Source of the DNA: Alphaproteobacteria bacterium UBA6544
Lineage (GTDB): Bacteria > Pseudomonadota > Alphaproteobacteria > UBA8366
Direction: 5' to 3'
DNA: 15,679 nucleotides
Assembly (NCBI GenBank): GCA_002434595.1
Contig: DJKK01000345.1
Span: forward strand, 1-15,679
The notes under the pieces are model-generated. The model had not been told where the DNA came from and did not search any database. It was given only the letters and a program-made list of their open reading frames with translations. Shown in pieces: positions 1-7,854 of this stretch (positions are counted from its first letter, which is position 1; every line of letters starts with the position of its first letter). A program made the translations under genes and the position numbers.

Positions 1-953
1 CCGATACCGGCGGTTCGATCCGCCAGCCGGCATCTTTCTGCGGTATTGTCGGTATGAAACCAACCTACGGCAGATGTTCACGCTGGGGCATTGTCGCTTT
101 TGCGTCCTCGCTCGACCAAGCAGGGCCGTTGACACGCACGGTCCATGATGCGGCGATCATGCTAGGTGCTATGGCAGGACACGACCCGAAGGACTCGACG
201 AGCGTCGATATTTCGGTCCCGGATTATGAGGCAGCCCTTGAGGGCGGCGTTTCGGGGATGCGGATTGGGGTCCCGAAGGAATACCGCATCGACGGAATGC
301 CCGCGGAAATCGAAGCGCTTTGGGATGAAGGCGCAGAATGGCTGAAAGCCGCCGGTGCTGAAATCGTCGAAATCAGTCTCCCGCACACCAAGTACGCTCT
401 GCCAGCCTACTACATCGTCGCACCGGCCGAGGCTTCTTCCAACCTGGCACGCTACGACGGTGTCCGCTATGGGCTTCATGTCGACGGCGGTAATCTCCAG
501 GAGATGTACGAGAACACCCGAGGTACCGGTTTTGGACCTGAGGTACAGAGACGGGTCATGATCGGGACATACGTGTTATCCGCCGGCTACTACGACGCCT
601 ATTATCTTAAGGCGCAGAAGGTGCGGACCCGCATTGCGGACGACTTCCGCCAGGCTTGGAACAAGGTGGACGCCATCCTGACACCGACCACCCCCAGCGC
701 GGCCTTCGCGCAGGGCGAAAAGATGGATGACCCTATCGCCATGTATCTTAATGACGTCCTCACTGTCCCGGCATCAATGGCCGGGCTGCCGGCAATCTCC
801 GTGCCGGCTGGCCTCTCTGAGGAGAACCTGCCGCTCGGTCTGCACGTTATCGGAAAACCATTCGACGAGGGGACGGTAATAAAGGTGGGCCAGGTTCTGG
901 AGGATGCCGCTGAATTCTCGGCCAAACCGCAGATTCTTGCAGAGAAAAAATGA
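1..953 (+). CDS. gatA: Glutamyl-tRNA(Gln)/aspartyl-tRNA(Asn) amidotransferase subunit A, 3' part
   Basis: The gene is open from the left edge (frame starting at base 3) to a TGA at 951-953, so about 317 residues of a family usually near 490 are present. GatA is the amidase subunit of GatCAB: it releases ammonia from glutamine and passes it to GatB to convert Glu-tRNA(Gln) or Asp-tRNA(Asn). The visible part opens inside the amidase signature, DTGGSIRQPASFCG, whose serine (codon 15-17) corresponds to the family nucleophile. The catalytic Lys and cis-Ser lie upstream, outside the window. The C-terminal half follows the GatA pattern (GMKPTYGR, SLDQAGPLTRTV, ILTPTTP, NLPLGLHVIGKPF). The internal ATG at 54 is not the start. 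The stop overlaps the next start as ATGA, which points to coupled translation. gatC is expected upstream of the window. Confidence 0.96.
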   Translation, partial: DTGGSIRQPASFCGIVGMKPTYGRCSRWGIVAFASSLDQAGPLTRTVHDAAIMLGAMAGHDPKDSTSVDISVPDYEAALEGGVSGMRIGVPKEYRIDGMPAEIEALWDEGAEWLKAAGAEIVEISLPHTKYALPAYYIVAPAEASSNLARYDGVRYGLHVDGGNLQEMYENTRGTGFGPEVQRRVMIGTYVLSAGYYDAYYLKAQKVRTRIADDFRQAWNKVDAILTPTTPSAAFAQGEKMDDPIAMYLNDVLTVPASMAGLPAISVPAGLSEENLPLGLHVIGKPFDEGTVIKVGQVLEDAAEFSAKPQILAEKK

Positions 954-1408
954 CGGGATTCTCGCTCAGGACGGCTAGGGAAACCGACTACGGTCGTCTC
1001 CTGCCGATTTACAATGAATTCTATTCGGAATTGAACCTTACAGAAGCGTTCGGCAACATTAGATCGACCTTGAAAGAGGTGCTTGCAAGGGAAGACACCG
1101 CGGCCTTTCATGTCGAAAGTAAGGTTGAGATCATTGGATTCCCAGCCGTGAGTATGTCCCATGATCTTGAGGTCAGTCCTTATTGCGAGCTCAAAGATCT
1201 GTTTGTCTTGTTGGAGTAGCGGGGACGCGGTGTCACAAACCGTCTGATCGCCGCGGCGATTTCGTGGGCAAAGACACAATGATACCGCGATATGGAAGTC
1301 GTCCTGACGCGCGAAAGCCAATAGTACTGGCATTTGCTGTCATGTTATGAAAACCGCCGTTACGTTCAGATTGGGCGGACGATACTTACGCGTAGATTTG
1401 GAACTTAG
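950..1408 (+). pseudogene. GNAT family N-acetyltransferase, broken by three in-frame stops
   Basis: The frame starts at ATG 950, overlapping gatA by ATGA, and reads as a GNAT acetyltransferase over its whole normal length (about 152 codons) without any shift. It is interrupted by TAG (1217-1219), TGA (1280-1282) and TAG (1322-1324), and ends at TAG 1406-1408. Before the first stop lie the N-terminal strand/helix (RTARETDYGRLLPIYNEFY) and beta-4 (CELKDLFVLLE). After it lie the acetyl-CoA loop RGRGVTNRLIAAAISWAK, then YRDMEVVLTRESQ, then the C-terminal strand RRYVQIGRTILTRRFG. The consensus at the first stop is a Tyr codon (E-Y-RGRG), one base away from TAG. GNAT genes commonly sit between gatA and gatB in alphaproteobacteria as I recall. 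The 89-residue open part would lack the cofactor-binding loop and should be inactive. Its substrate cannot be told. Confidence 0.85.
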
Positions 1409-1419
1409 GTGGTAGCGAC

Positions 1420-2880
1420 ATGGCGGAATTACTGACAGGCGCCAGCGGCGATTGGGAGATGGTGATCGGCCTCGAGGTCCATGCTCAGATCAATTGCGAG
1501 GCAAAACTTTTTTCGGGTGCTCCAACGACCTTCGGCGCCGAACCCAACACGCAGGTCAGCCTTGTCGATGCAGCGATGCCAGGCATGTTGCCGGTCCTGA
1601 ACGAGGCTGCCGTCCGCGAGGCCGTCCGCACTGGCCTAGCACTGAATGCCCAGATAAACCGCCGGTCGATCTTCGCGCGAAAGAACTATTTCTATCCCGA
1701 TCTGCCGTTCGGCTATCAGATTACCCAATACGAAGCGCCGATCGTCGGCGAAGGCGAGATCGAGATTGACCTCCCTGATGGTGAGGTGAAACGCATCGGA
1801 ATTGAGCGCCTCCATCTGGAACAGGACGCCGGCAAATCCATACACGATCAGCATCCGACGAAATCGTATATCGACCTGAACCGCGCCGGCGTACCATTGA
1901 TGGAAATCGTATCGCGACCAGATATGCGCTCATCGGCAGAAGCTGGTGCGTATGTCGAAAAACTGCGCGCGATCCTGCGGTTTGTCGAGTCGTGCGACGG
2001 CAACATGCAGGAAGGTTCCCTGCGGGTCGATGCCAATGTTTCCGTCCGCCGCCCGGGCGACGAGCTCGGTACGCGCTGCGAGATCAAGAATGTCAACTCG
2101 ATCCGATTCCTGAAACTGGCAATCGAGTATGAAGCGAGACGCCAGATCGAAATCATCGAAGAGGGCGGCACAATCGATCAGGAAACACGTCTATTTGACC
2201 CCAATCGCGGGGAGACCCGCTCCATGCGCTCGAAAGAGGATGCACATGATTATCGCTATTTCCCTGACCCGGACCTGCTGCCACTTGATCTCGACGATGC
2301 CTTCATCGAAGATTTACGCACCTCGCTGCCAGAACTCCCCGATCATCGGAAACAGCGGTTAGTCGGTGACTACGGCCTATCGCCCTACGACGCTGGAATT
2401 CTGGTGGGCGAAAAGGAAACCACAGACTATTTCGAAACCGTGGCTGCAGGCCGGGACGCCAAACTCGCCGCCAACTGGGTAACGAGTGATCTGTTCGGCC
2501 GCCTCAACAAATCGGGGATCGCGATCTCGGAAAGCCCCGTCTCCGCGGAAGCCATGGGCGGCCTGATCGATCTGCTCGCCGAAGGCACAATCTCTGGTCG
2601 GATTGCGAAGGACGTGTTCGACAATATGTTCGAGACCGGGAAGGATGCCGCCGCAATCATCGAAGAGAAAGGATTGAAACAAATTTCGGATACAGGAGAA
2701 CTCGAAACCATCATTGCCGCCGTGATCGAGCGCGGATCAAATCAGGTGAAACAGTTCCGTGGCGGAAACGAAAAGGTTCTCGGCTGGTTTGTCGGTCAAG
2801 TCATGAAAGAAACGCAAGGCAAAGCCAATCCGCAAACCGTGAACGAAATTCTGCGCCGTAAGCTCGCCGAAAAAACTTAA
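1420..2880 (+). CDS. gatB: Aspartyl/glutamyl-tRNA amidotransferase subunit B
   Basis: This is a complete 486-residue GatB, the usual length. It is the kinase/transamidase subunit that activates the mischarged Glu or Asp on tRNA with ATP and accepts ammonia from GatA. Evidence: the N-terminal WEMVIGLEVHAQ, the family signature IDLNRAGVPLMEI at residues 151-163, HDYRYFPDPDL around residue 280, and the helical YqeY-like C-terminal tail (about 330-486, ending NPQTVNEILRRKLAEK) that contacts tRNA. The ATG at 1420 follows an AGGTGG about 8 bases upstream, so the start is well supported. The gap from the dead GNAT frame is only 11 bp. gatB therefore probably remains in one message with gatA and does not depend on translation of the GNAT segment. 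The codon pattern is clean and nothing suggests decay. Confidence 0.98.
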   Translation: MAELLTGASGDWEMVIGLEVHAQINCEAKLFSGAPTTFGAEPNTQVSLVDAAMPGMLPVLNEAAVREAVRTGLALNAQINRRSIFARKNYFYPDLPFGYQITQYEAPIVGEGEIEIDLPDGEVKRIGIERLHLEQDAGKSIHDQHPTKSYIDLNRAGVPLMEIVSRPDMRSSAEAGAYVEKLRAILRFVESCDGNMQEGSLRVDANVSVRRPGDELGTRCEIKNVNSIRFLKLAIEYEARRQIEIIEEGGTIDQETRLFDPNRGETRSMRSKEDAHDYRYFPDPDLLPLDLDDAFIEDLRTSLPELPDHRKQRLVGDYGLSPYDAGILVGEKETTDYFETVAAGRDAKLAANWVTSDLFGRLNKSGIAISESPVSAEAMGGLIDLLAEGTISGRIAKDVFDNMFETGKDAAAIIEEKGLKQISDTGELETIIAAVIERGSNQVKQFRGGNEKVLGWFVGQVMKETQGKANPQTVNEILRRKLAEKT

Positions 2881-2993
2881 CGACCGGCCTTTATATGGCA
2901 GACTCGAACGCATTTGAAGAATGCCGGGAAATGCCGCGGCCGGATTGGATTCGATGCTTTACCGCCCTCGTTCGTCGTCATAGTGTCCGGTGA

Positions 2994-3944
2994 TTGAAAA
3001 TTCTGGCAACCTTGGGGCCCGGTCGTCGAATTATCTGTCTTCTGCCACGCCTTCTTTTTTATTTTCGACGTGCCGCGCTTGGGCGTCGCTATGATCATGC
3101 CGACATTGGCGCAACTCGTGGTCCCACCACCCATGCTCTAAATCCTATTTCGTGCGACGGACTTTTGGAACGTCTGGAAGCAGAAACTCGCAGACAACGG
3201 CAGCGTCTTCAGGGCGTTGTAAGGGTGGCTCGGCAACAAGCGCTCGAGGCATATTCCGCGGCCCGTGCGAAATTGGATTTCCTCGCACATATGAGCCACG
3301 ACCTCCGGACTGCGCTCAACGCCAATTTGGGGTTCTCGGAGACGATTCGCGACACGCGACTTGGTACGATAGGTACAGAAGCCTACCGTGACTACGCTCG
3401 TCATACACACGAAAGCGGCGAACACTTGCTATCTCTGATTAACAATCTTCTCAATATATCGCACATTGAGTTCCGGAAGATAGAACTCGACAAAGGTGAC
3501 CGCCATGTGGGCCAGCTTGTCGATGAATACCTAGCTCTCGTTGCAGGCGACGCCGCTTCGAATGACGTCACGCTCGATGTTTCCGCCATCGAGTGCGATA
3601 TCCGTGTCTCCGGTGACAGCCGGGCAATCAAACAAGTTACGATCAAGCTGCTTTCAAACGCGGCCAAGTTTACAACGTAGCAAGGCCGTATCGATATCGA
3701 CGCAGCGATAAACGAAGAGAGCTTGATGACGATCATTGTCAACCATACTGGATCCGGCACCAATACTCGGGCTATCGGAAGGATTTTAGAACCCTTAATC
3801 AGACTGGAACAGGCGGAGACAGGCATCGGTCTTTGCCTTCCACTCGTGAAAGGTATCGTATAACTGCAAGGCAGCGAATTGTCGCTTGAAAGTCAGCCCG
3901 GAATAGAAACTCAGGTCTTAGCGACTTTCCCCAACCACCGATAA
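2994..3944 (+). pseudogene. Sensor histidine kinase, broken by in-frame stops
   Basis: One frame can be read as the catalytic core of a sensor histidine kinase through two stops, TAG 3678-3680 and TAA 3861-3863, to a final TAA at 3942-3944. The HisKA domain is clear: a coiled helix near residues 60-95, the phospho-acceptor FLAHMSHDLRTALN (His102; the usual RTPLN proline is Ala), then ESGEHLLSLINNLLNISHIE. The N box is NAAKF near residue 222. Past the first stop the D box is degraded to VNHTGSGTN where DTGIG is usual. The G2 box TGIGLCLPLVKGIV is present, followed by GSELSLESQPGIETQVLATF. The first about 55 residues resemble nothing known to me and the TTG at 2994 follows a TGA directly, so the true N-terminus (probably a sensor or membrane domain) is lost or scrambled. 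No response regulator lies nearby. It cannot make an ATP-binding domain. Confidence 0.85.
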
Positions 3945-4004
3945 GGCGCGAAATTCCGCACCCCAATGGTCATTGGAAGCCTCATCCGATAGGCTCCGTG
4001 CGCC

Positions 4005-5237
4005 ATGTTGCCCTCCAAACGCTCTACCGCCATTATACTGATTGCCGCCGTCTGCTCCGCACAGGCCCTGACGCAAATCGGTTCATTTACTTTCTCAGCG
4101 TTGCTGCCGACATTCTTCGCTGATTGGGGCATTAGCCACACTGAGGCGGGGTGGCTGTCTGGCATCATCTTTCTCGCCTATGCCCTATCCGTCCCGTTTA
4201 TTTTACCGCTGACGGACAGAATCGACCCACGCCGGGTGTATATCTGCTTCGTGTCACTGACTTGCTTGTCGCACCTTGGCATGGCCTTCATCGCGGATGG
4301 ATTCTGGACAGGAATGATGTTCCGCATTCTCGCCGGTATTGGTTGGGGTGGCACATACATGGTCGGTCTCAAGGCACTGGCCGATTTGATTGAAGGGCCG
4401 ATGCAGTCCCGCGCGGTTGCGTTTCATGCGGGTAGTATTGGTGTCGGCGGTTCGCTGTCCTTCTTGATCGCCGGTTGGACCGCGCTGCATTTTAGCTGGC
4501 ACATTGCTTTCATGATCTCGGCGCTTGGCAGTTTTCTCGCTCTGATCATCATGATTGCTTTCGTGCCTTCGCGGCAGCCGCCACCGCGCGACGACAAGAC
4601 ACACCCCTTCGATTTTCTAGCTGTATTGAAGAACAAATCGGCGATGGCCTATGCCATCGGGTACTGCGTGCATACCTGGGAAATGTTCACGATGCGCTCT
4701 TGGGTTGTCGCGTTCCTAGTGTTCACGGCGGCCCAAGGAGATCAACCGAACTTTTTCATCCCAACCGTTATCGCGATGCTGATGGAGGTCGTCGGCACCA
4801 CGACGAGTATTGTCGGTAACGAACTTGCAATACGCACAGGTCGAAAACGATTTATCTTCTGCGTGATGCTCGCATCGATCGCCTGCTCCCTGGTCGTCGG
4901 CTTTACTGCGGGAATGGGTTACGGGTTCGCTGCTCTGGTATGCCTCATCTACAACGCCGTGATTTACGCAGACTCGTCATCTTTGACCGCCGGGACCGTA
5001 GGCAGTGCCGAACCCGAACGCCGAGGCGCCACGCTGGCAATACACGCGATGCTCGGGTATGGCGGCGGATTTGTCGGACCGTTGGTTCTAGGCATCCTGC
5101 TGGATATGCTCGGCGGTGAAACGGTACGAAACTGGGGCCTCGCGTTTGGACATGTCGCGGCGGTCATGTTGATCGGTCCGATTGCATTACGCATCCTTAA
5201 ACCGAAGGAATTGCAGGGCGATCGGCCGAGCAAATAG
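4005..5237 (+). CDS. MFS permease (12 predicted membrane segments)
   Basis: This is an intact 410-residue integral inner-membrane protein of the major facilitator superfamily. Hydrophobic segments start at about residues 9, 47, 78, 101, 140, 165 (N half) and then six more after a hydrophilic central loop near 188-210 (PSRQPPPRDDKTHPFDF). The loop 2-3 motif reads LTDRIDPRRVY (69-79), a variant of the family's G-x-x-x-D-R-x-x-R-R. RILAGIGWGGTYMVGLKALADLI in segment 4 fits sugar- or cyanate-transporter-like (NarK/CynX-type) members, but the substrate cannot be read. The ATG at 4005 has no strong ribosome-binding site, and no better start lies upstream. It follows the dead kinase and is convergent with the LysR remnant, whose tail runs into its 3' end. 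Confidence 0.93.
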   Translation: MLPSKRSTAIILIAAVCSAQALTQIGSFTFSALLPTFFADWGISHTEAGWLSGIIFLAYALSVPFILPLTDRIDPRRVYICFVSLTCLSHLGMAFIADGFWTGMMFRILAGIGWGGTYMVGLKALADLIEGPMQSRAVAFHAGSIGVGGSLSFLIAGWTALHFSWHIAFMISALGSFLALIIMIAFVPSRQPPPRDDKTHPFDFLAVLKNKSAMAYAIGYCVHTWEMFTMRSWVVAFLVFTAAQGDQPNFFIPTVIAMLMEVVGTTTSIVGNELAIRTGRKRFIFCVMLASIACSLVVGFTAGMGYGFAALVCLIYNAVIYADSSSLTAGTVGSAEPERRGATLAIHAMLGYGGGFVGPLVLGILLDMLGGETVRNWGLAFGHVAAVMLIGPIALRILKPKELQGDRPSK

Positions 5238-6110
5238 CCCCCCTGCTCTTCCTCAAACTCGCGAAAGAGCCAGTCTCTATAGATGCCTGCTTATGGGTGC
5301 CGCAACGCATCTGGCCGGTAGACTGCGCAATTTGCCAATACTTCCGGCACGACCGAATCAAACAGGCATACCGAGCGCCCCGCCCGCAGATCATCAAGCG
5401 CCAGCACCGACCTCCCAATCTTGACATCGACCCCGTCAACGGCCGCATTCAATACATCGGCGGAGGTACGGAAATGAAATCTCACACTCGCTCGATGCCA
5501 TGCTGACGCAACCAGAAGTTCCAGTCATAGGTAGCGTCGTCAGTTTCCACCGGTCCCATATCATTCAGCAATGTGAACTTGCGGGGATATCCACGTACCT
5601 TCAGCGCCCGGTCGCCGGAGAGCAGCAATGGGCTGCACATCGGCGCCACCGAATTCGAGACAATACGTTCCTACTCAAGCCCCGGATGATCGCCATTGCC
5701 ATTGTATATGGCAAAGTCGACATCTTCACGATCGAAGTCCGGAAACTGTACGTCCGAGGAAAGTCGGACATCGGCATCGGGATACCTCTGCTAGCCGGGG
5801 CACGAGCCATTTCATGGCAACCGACAGCGGAAAGGGAGGCCGTCGATGCATTTTGCAGAAATTGGGACTACACCGCGTCAACAACCTGGGAAAAGGATGC
5901 GAATCCGGCTCGTCCCCCGGCAGCAGCGTCTCACCAGCGGATGCCAACGCAAGCCCACGATGCAGTCGATCGAACAACGCCACACCGAAGCATTTTTTAG
6001 TTCCTTGATTTGATGGCTGACCGCTGACGGTGCGACGTTCAACACTTTGCGCGCATAGCTGAAGTTCAGACGACGACGCCGCCTCGAAGATCCGTAACGA
6101 ATTTCATGTT
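5236..6110 (-). pseudogene. LysR-family (GcvA-type) transcriptional regulator, heavily frameshifted
   Basis: Reading right to left, fragments in different frames rebuild a LysR regulator of normal length (about 290 residues). NSLRIFEAA (6103-6077) shifts into LNFSYARKVLNVAPSAVSHQ (6069 down), the winged helix-turn-helix. That shifts into CFGVALFDRLHRGLAL (5992 down) and AMKWLVPRLA. After another shift come SSDVQFPDFDREDVDFAIYN and LNDMGPVETDDATYDWNFW, with an in-frame TAG at 5671-5673. A further shift near 5485 gives FHFRTSADVLNAAVDG and GRSVLALDDLRAGR. A TAA at 5291-5293 precedes the C-terminal YRDWLFREFEEE. The effector-domain wording (AMKWLVPRL, FRTSADVLNAA) matches GcvA-type regulators. 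It diverges from the eamA exporter, the usual arrangement for a regulator and its target. At least four frameshifts and two stops make it certainly non-functional. Confidence 0.9.
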
Positions 6111-6135
6111 GGTAAGGAGGCCGTATCTGCTTTGC

Positions 6136-6152
6136 AGTGAAATTTATTCACT
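6136..6152. promoter_or_regulatory. Palindrome in the LysR/eamA divergent region, candidate operator
   Basis: AGTGAAATTTATTCACT is a perfect 6-bp inverted repeat around a 5-bp A/T centre, about 100 bp upstream of the eamA start and about 25 bp in front of the LysR remnant. LysR regulators bind dyads with a T-N11-A core between themselves and the divergent target; this repeat has the right place and shape. Whether it was the LysR site is inferred from position only. Confidence 0.45.
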
Positions 6153-6252
6153 TCAACTATGAGAGATTATCTTTTGCTTCACTATTCCTTTCCAACTATT
6201 GCCTAAAGCAATGCCGTGTCCTGCAATGAACCCCATTTAACGGAAAACCAAT

Positions 6253-7170
6253 ATGATCGCCTTTTCCTGGCTATGGATTCCGATAACCATCTTCGCTGCT
6301 TTTGTGCAAAACATTCGCTCGGCCGCGCAAAAGCATCTGACCTCACAACTGAATACGATATCCGTGACAATGGTTCGGTTCCTCTTCGGACTGCCGTTTG
6401 GGCTATTGTATTTATGGTTCTTGAATTCGCGCCGCACGGAACCGTTTCCGGGGATCAGTTGGGAGTTTATCGCCTTAACTGCAACCGCCGGGACGAGCCA
6501 GATCATAGCGACGGCACTCTTGGTGTATCTCTTTTCACTCAGGAACTTTGCTGTCGGTACGGCGTATGCCCGCACCGAAGCCTTCCTGACGGCTATCATC
6601 GGTGCTCTGTTCTTCGGCGAAGCCGTCGTCATATACGGATGGGGCGCCATACTCATCAGCGTTGCCGGCGTGATCCTGATCACCACCGCCAGAACCGGCA
6701 TCGGAGGTGGGCAATTGCTGAGCCTTCTCTTCGATAAATCAGCATGGATCGGCATCATCTGCGGTCTCTTTTTCGCTGTTGCGTCCCTCACGATGCGCAA
6801 AGCCACGCTAATTCTAGGGATGGAGGACTTTCTCTTTCGCGCGGCGCTCACAATGATATTCATGCTTTCGATGCAGACGGCCGCGATGTGCGCCTATGTG
6901 CTCGTCACAAACGCATCGCAATACCATATTGTCTGGCGGAACCGGAAAGTCTGCCTGCTTGTTGGCATAACCAGCGTTATGGGGACAATCGGCTGGGCAA
7001 CGGCGTTTACGCTGGAACAGGCCGCGTATGTAAAGTCACTGGCTCAGGTCGAGTTCGTGTTCACCCTAACGGCGTCATACTGGTTCTTCAAAGAACGCTC
7101 GACGCCGAAAGAACTTTGCGGCATCGCGCTCGTCGTCCTTGGGATCATTCTTCTCGTCCTGTTCGGCTAA
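6253..7170 (+). CDS. EamA/DMT-family transporter (10 membrane segments)
   Basis: This is an intact 305-residue inner-membrane protein made of two EamA repeats, about residues 10-145 and 165-305, each with five hydrophobic segments. Typical repeat-end wording is seen: RTEAFLTAIIGALFFGE (108-123) in repeat 1, and SLAQVEFVFTLTASYWFFKE (262-281) followed by ELCGIALVVLGIILL in repeat 2. Drug/metabolite transporters of this type export amino acids or small metabolites; the substrate is unknown. The ATG at 6253 follows ACGGA about 10 bases upstream, a modest ribosome-binding site. An upstream-shifted start in the same frame is not available. It diverges from the dead LysR gene and ends two bases before the ancestral stop of the convergent SCO remnant. 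Confidence 0.92.
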   Translation: MIAFSWLWIPITIFAAFVQNIRSAAQKHLTSQLNTISVTMVRFLFGLPFGLLYLWFLNSRRTEPFPGISWEFIALTATAGTSQIIATALLVYLFSLRNFAVGTAYARTEAFLTAIIGALFFGEAVVIYGWGAILISVAGVILITTARTGIGGGQLLSLLFDKSAWIGIICGLFFAVASLTMRKATLILGMEDFLFRAALTMIFMLSMQTAAMCAYVLVTNASQYHIVWRNRKVCLLVGITSVMGTIGWATAFTLEQAAYVKSLAQVEFVFTLTASYWFFKERSTPKELCGIALVVLGIILLVLFG

Positions 7171-7172
7171 AA

Positions 7173-7475
7173 TTAGGACTCCGGCGCCACGACATTTCCG
7201 GCGCCACGACATTTTCCGCAGAGACCGTCGCCATCTTTTCGGACGACATGTCGTGCGGAGACAAGGCCACCGGTTCGCCTTCCGGCCCCATCGAAAATGT
7301 AATCAAGCTTTGATTCACTGTGTATTTGTCGAGCGCCGCACCTTCTGGGCAAACCTTGACCGCATGCATCCGATAGGCGTCCGTGACAGCCTTGGTCTGC
7401 GCCGTGTCTCCGCGCAATCCGATCATCCTAGGATAAAACTTTCCCGACATAATCCTTCATAAGATCGCCCTTTTC
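7173..7475 (-). pseudogene. SCO1/SenC copper-chaperone remnant, C-terminal half
   Basis: A minus-strand reading gives DLMKDYVGK, one frameshift, then FYPRMIGLRGDTAQTKAVTD, AYRMHAVKV, KYTVNQSLITFSMGPEGEPV and SPHDMSSEKMA. This matches the second half of SCO1/SenC proteins, thioredoxin-fold periplasmic copper chaperones for cytochrome oxidase. The N-terminal half with the signal peptide and CxxxC copper site is absent. The copper-ligand His of the usual VDHS motif reads VNQS, so the metal site is lost twice over. A 17-bp tandem duplication at the 3' end (7181-7214) shifts the frame past the natural TAA (7173-7175). Without it the protein would end AENVVAPES-stop. The shifted frame instead runs to a stop at 7145-7147 inside eamA. 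Its 5' end is fused to the neighbouring remnant. Confidence 0.75.
7181..7214. repeat. Perfect 17-bp tandem duplication
   Basis: CCGGCGCCACGACATTT occurs twice with no gap (7181-7197 and 7198-7214). It lies in the last codons of the SCO remnant. The unit is not a multiple of three and so changes the reading frame there. It is probably a replication-slippage duplication. Confidence 0.95.
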
Positions 7476-7782
7476 ACGCTCGTAGAGATCACCTTCGACG
7501 CCGACTTCGTGGCTCTGAATTTAGAAAATGGCCGGGTTTGCCACCGTCACCTTCGACCTTAAAAACCATGTAGGTGTTGCCATAATTCGCCGCGATCGCA
7601 ACAGGAATCTCACCGGCCTCGCACCGGATGGCAAAACGGTGGTAATCTATACCCGGCGCATACATGATCTCGGTGATATGGCACCAGGTATCAGAGATCT
7701 ATCCGGTAACTTTGATCTGTTTTGCCGCTGCCGCGTCGGCGACCCCAAACGATAGCAACAGCACCCCCGGCGCGCCGATCAC
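7476..7782 (-). pseudogene. Small secreted protein with DTWC motif, broken
   Basis: From a GTG at 7780-7782 the minus strand reads a Sec-type signal peptide (VIGAPGVLLLSFGVADAAAA), then KQIKVTG, an in-frame TAG (cta at 7699-7701), and ISDTWCHITEIMYAPG. It continues DYHRFAIRCEAGEIPVAIAA and YGNTYMVFKVEGDGG. A frameshift near 7535 leads to SHEVGVEGDLYER. The family looks like short periplasmic proteins with a DTWC segment followed by a second Cys and a Gly-Ile-Pro stretch, probably metal or redox related. I do not recognise a named function. Past YER (about 7476) the sequence becomes SCO1-like, so a deletion seems to have joined two genes. The reading is convincing because the signal peptide, cysteines and strand pattern continue through the stop. 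Confidence 0.55.
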
Positions 7783-7854
7783 CGTTCTTGAAATCCCACT
7801 TATATTTGTCAGGTCAAATCGTACTTCTGCGGAGTGGAGTGCGATTAATCGCCG

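Noticed and set aside
602..1333. Minus-strand open frame of 243 codons opposite gatA and the GNAT gene
   Set aside because: It mirrors two better-supported genes, has no family resemblance and an arginine/serine-rich shadow composition.
950..3944. Stop-codon reassignment (TAG or TGA read as an amino acid)
   Set aside because: All three stop codons appear inside the broken genes and frameshifts occur as well, while gatB, the transporters and the enzymes contain none and end at TGA, TAA or TAG themselves.
5245..5271. GCTCTT/AAGAGC inverted repeat after the MFS gene as a terminator
   Set aside because: The stem is only 6 bp with a 14-base loop and no T-tract, and it overlaps the conserved LysR C-terminal codons.
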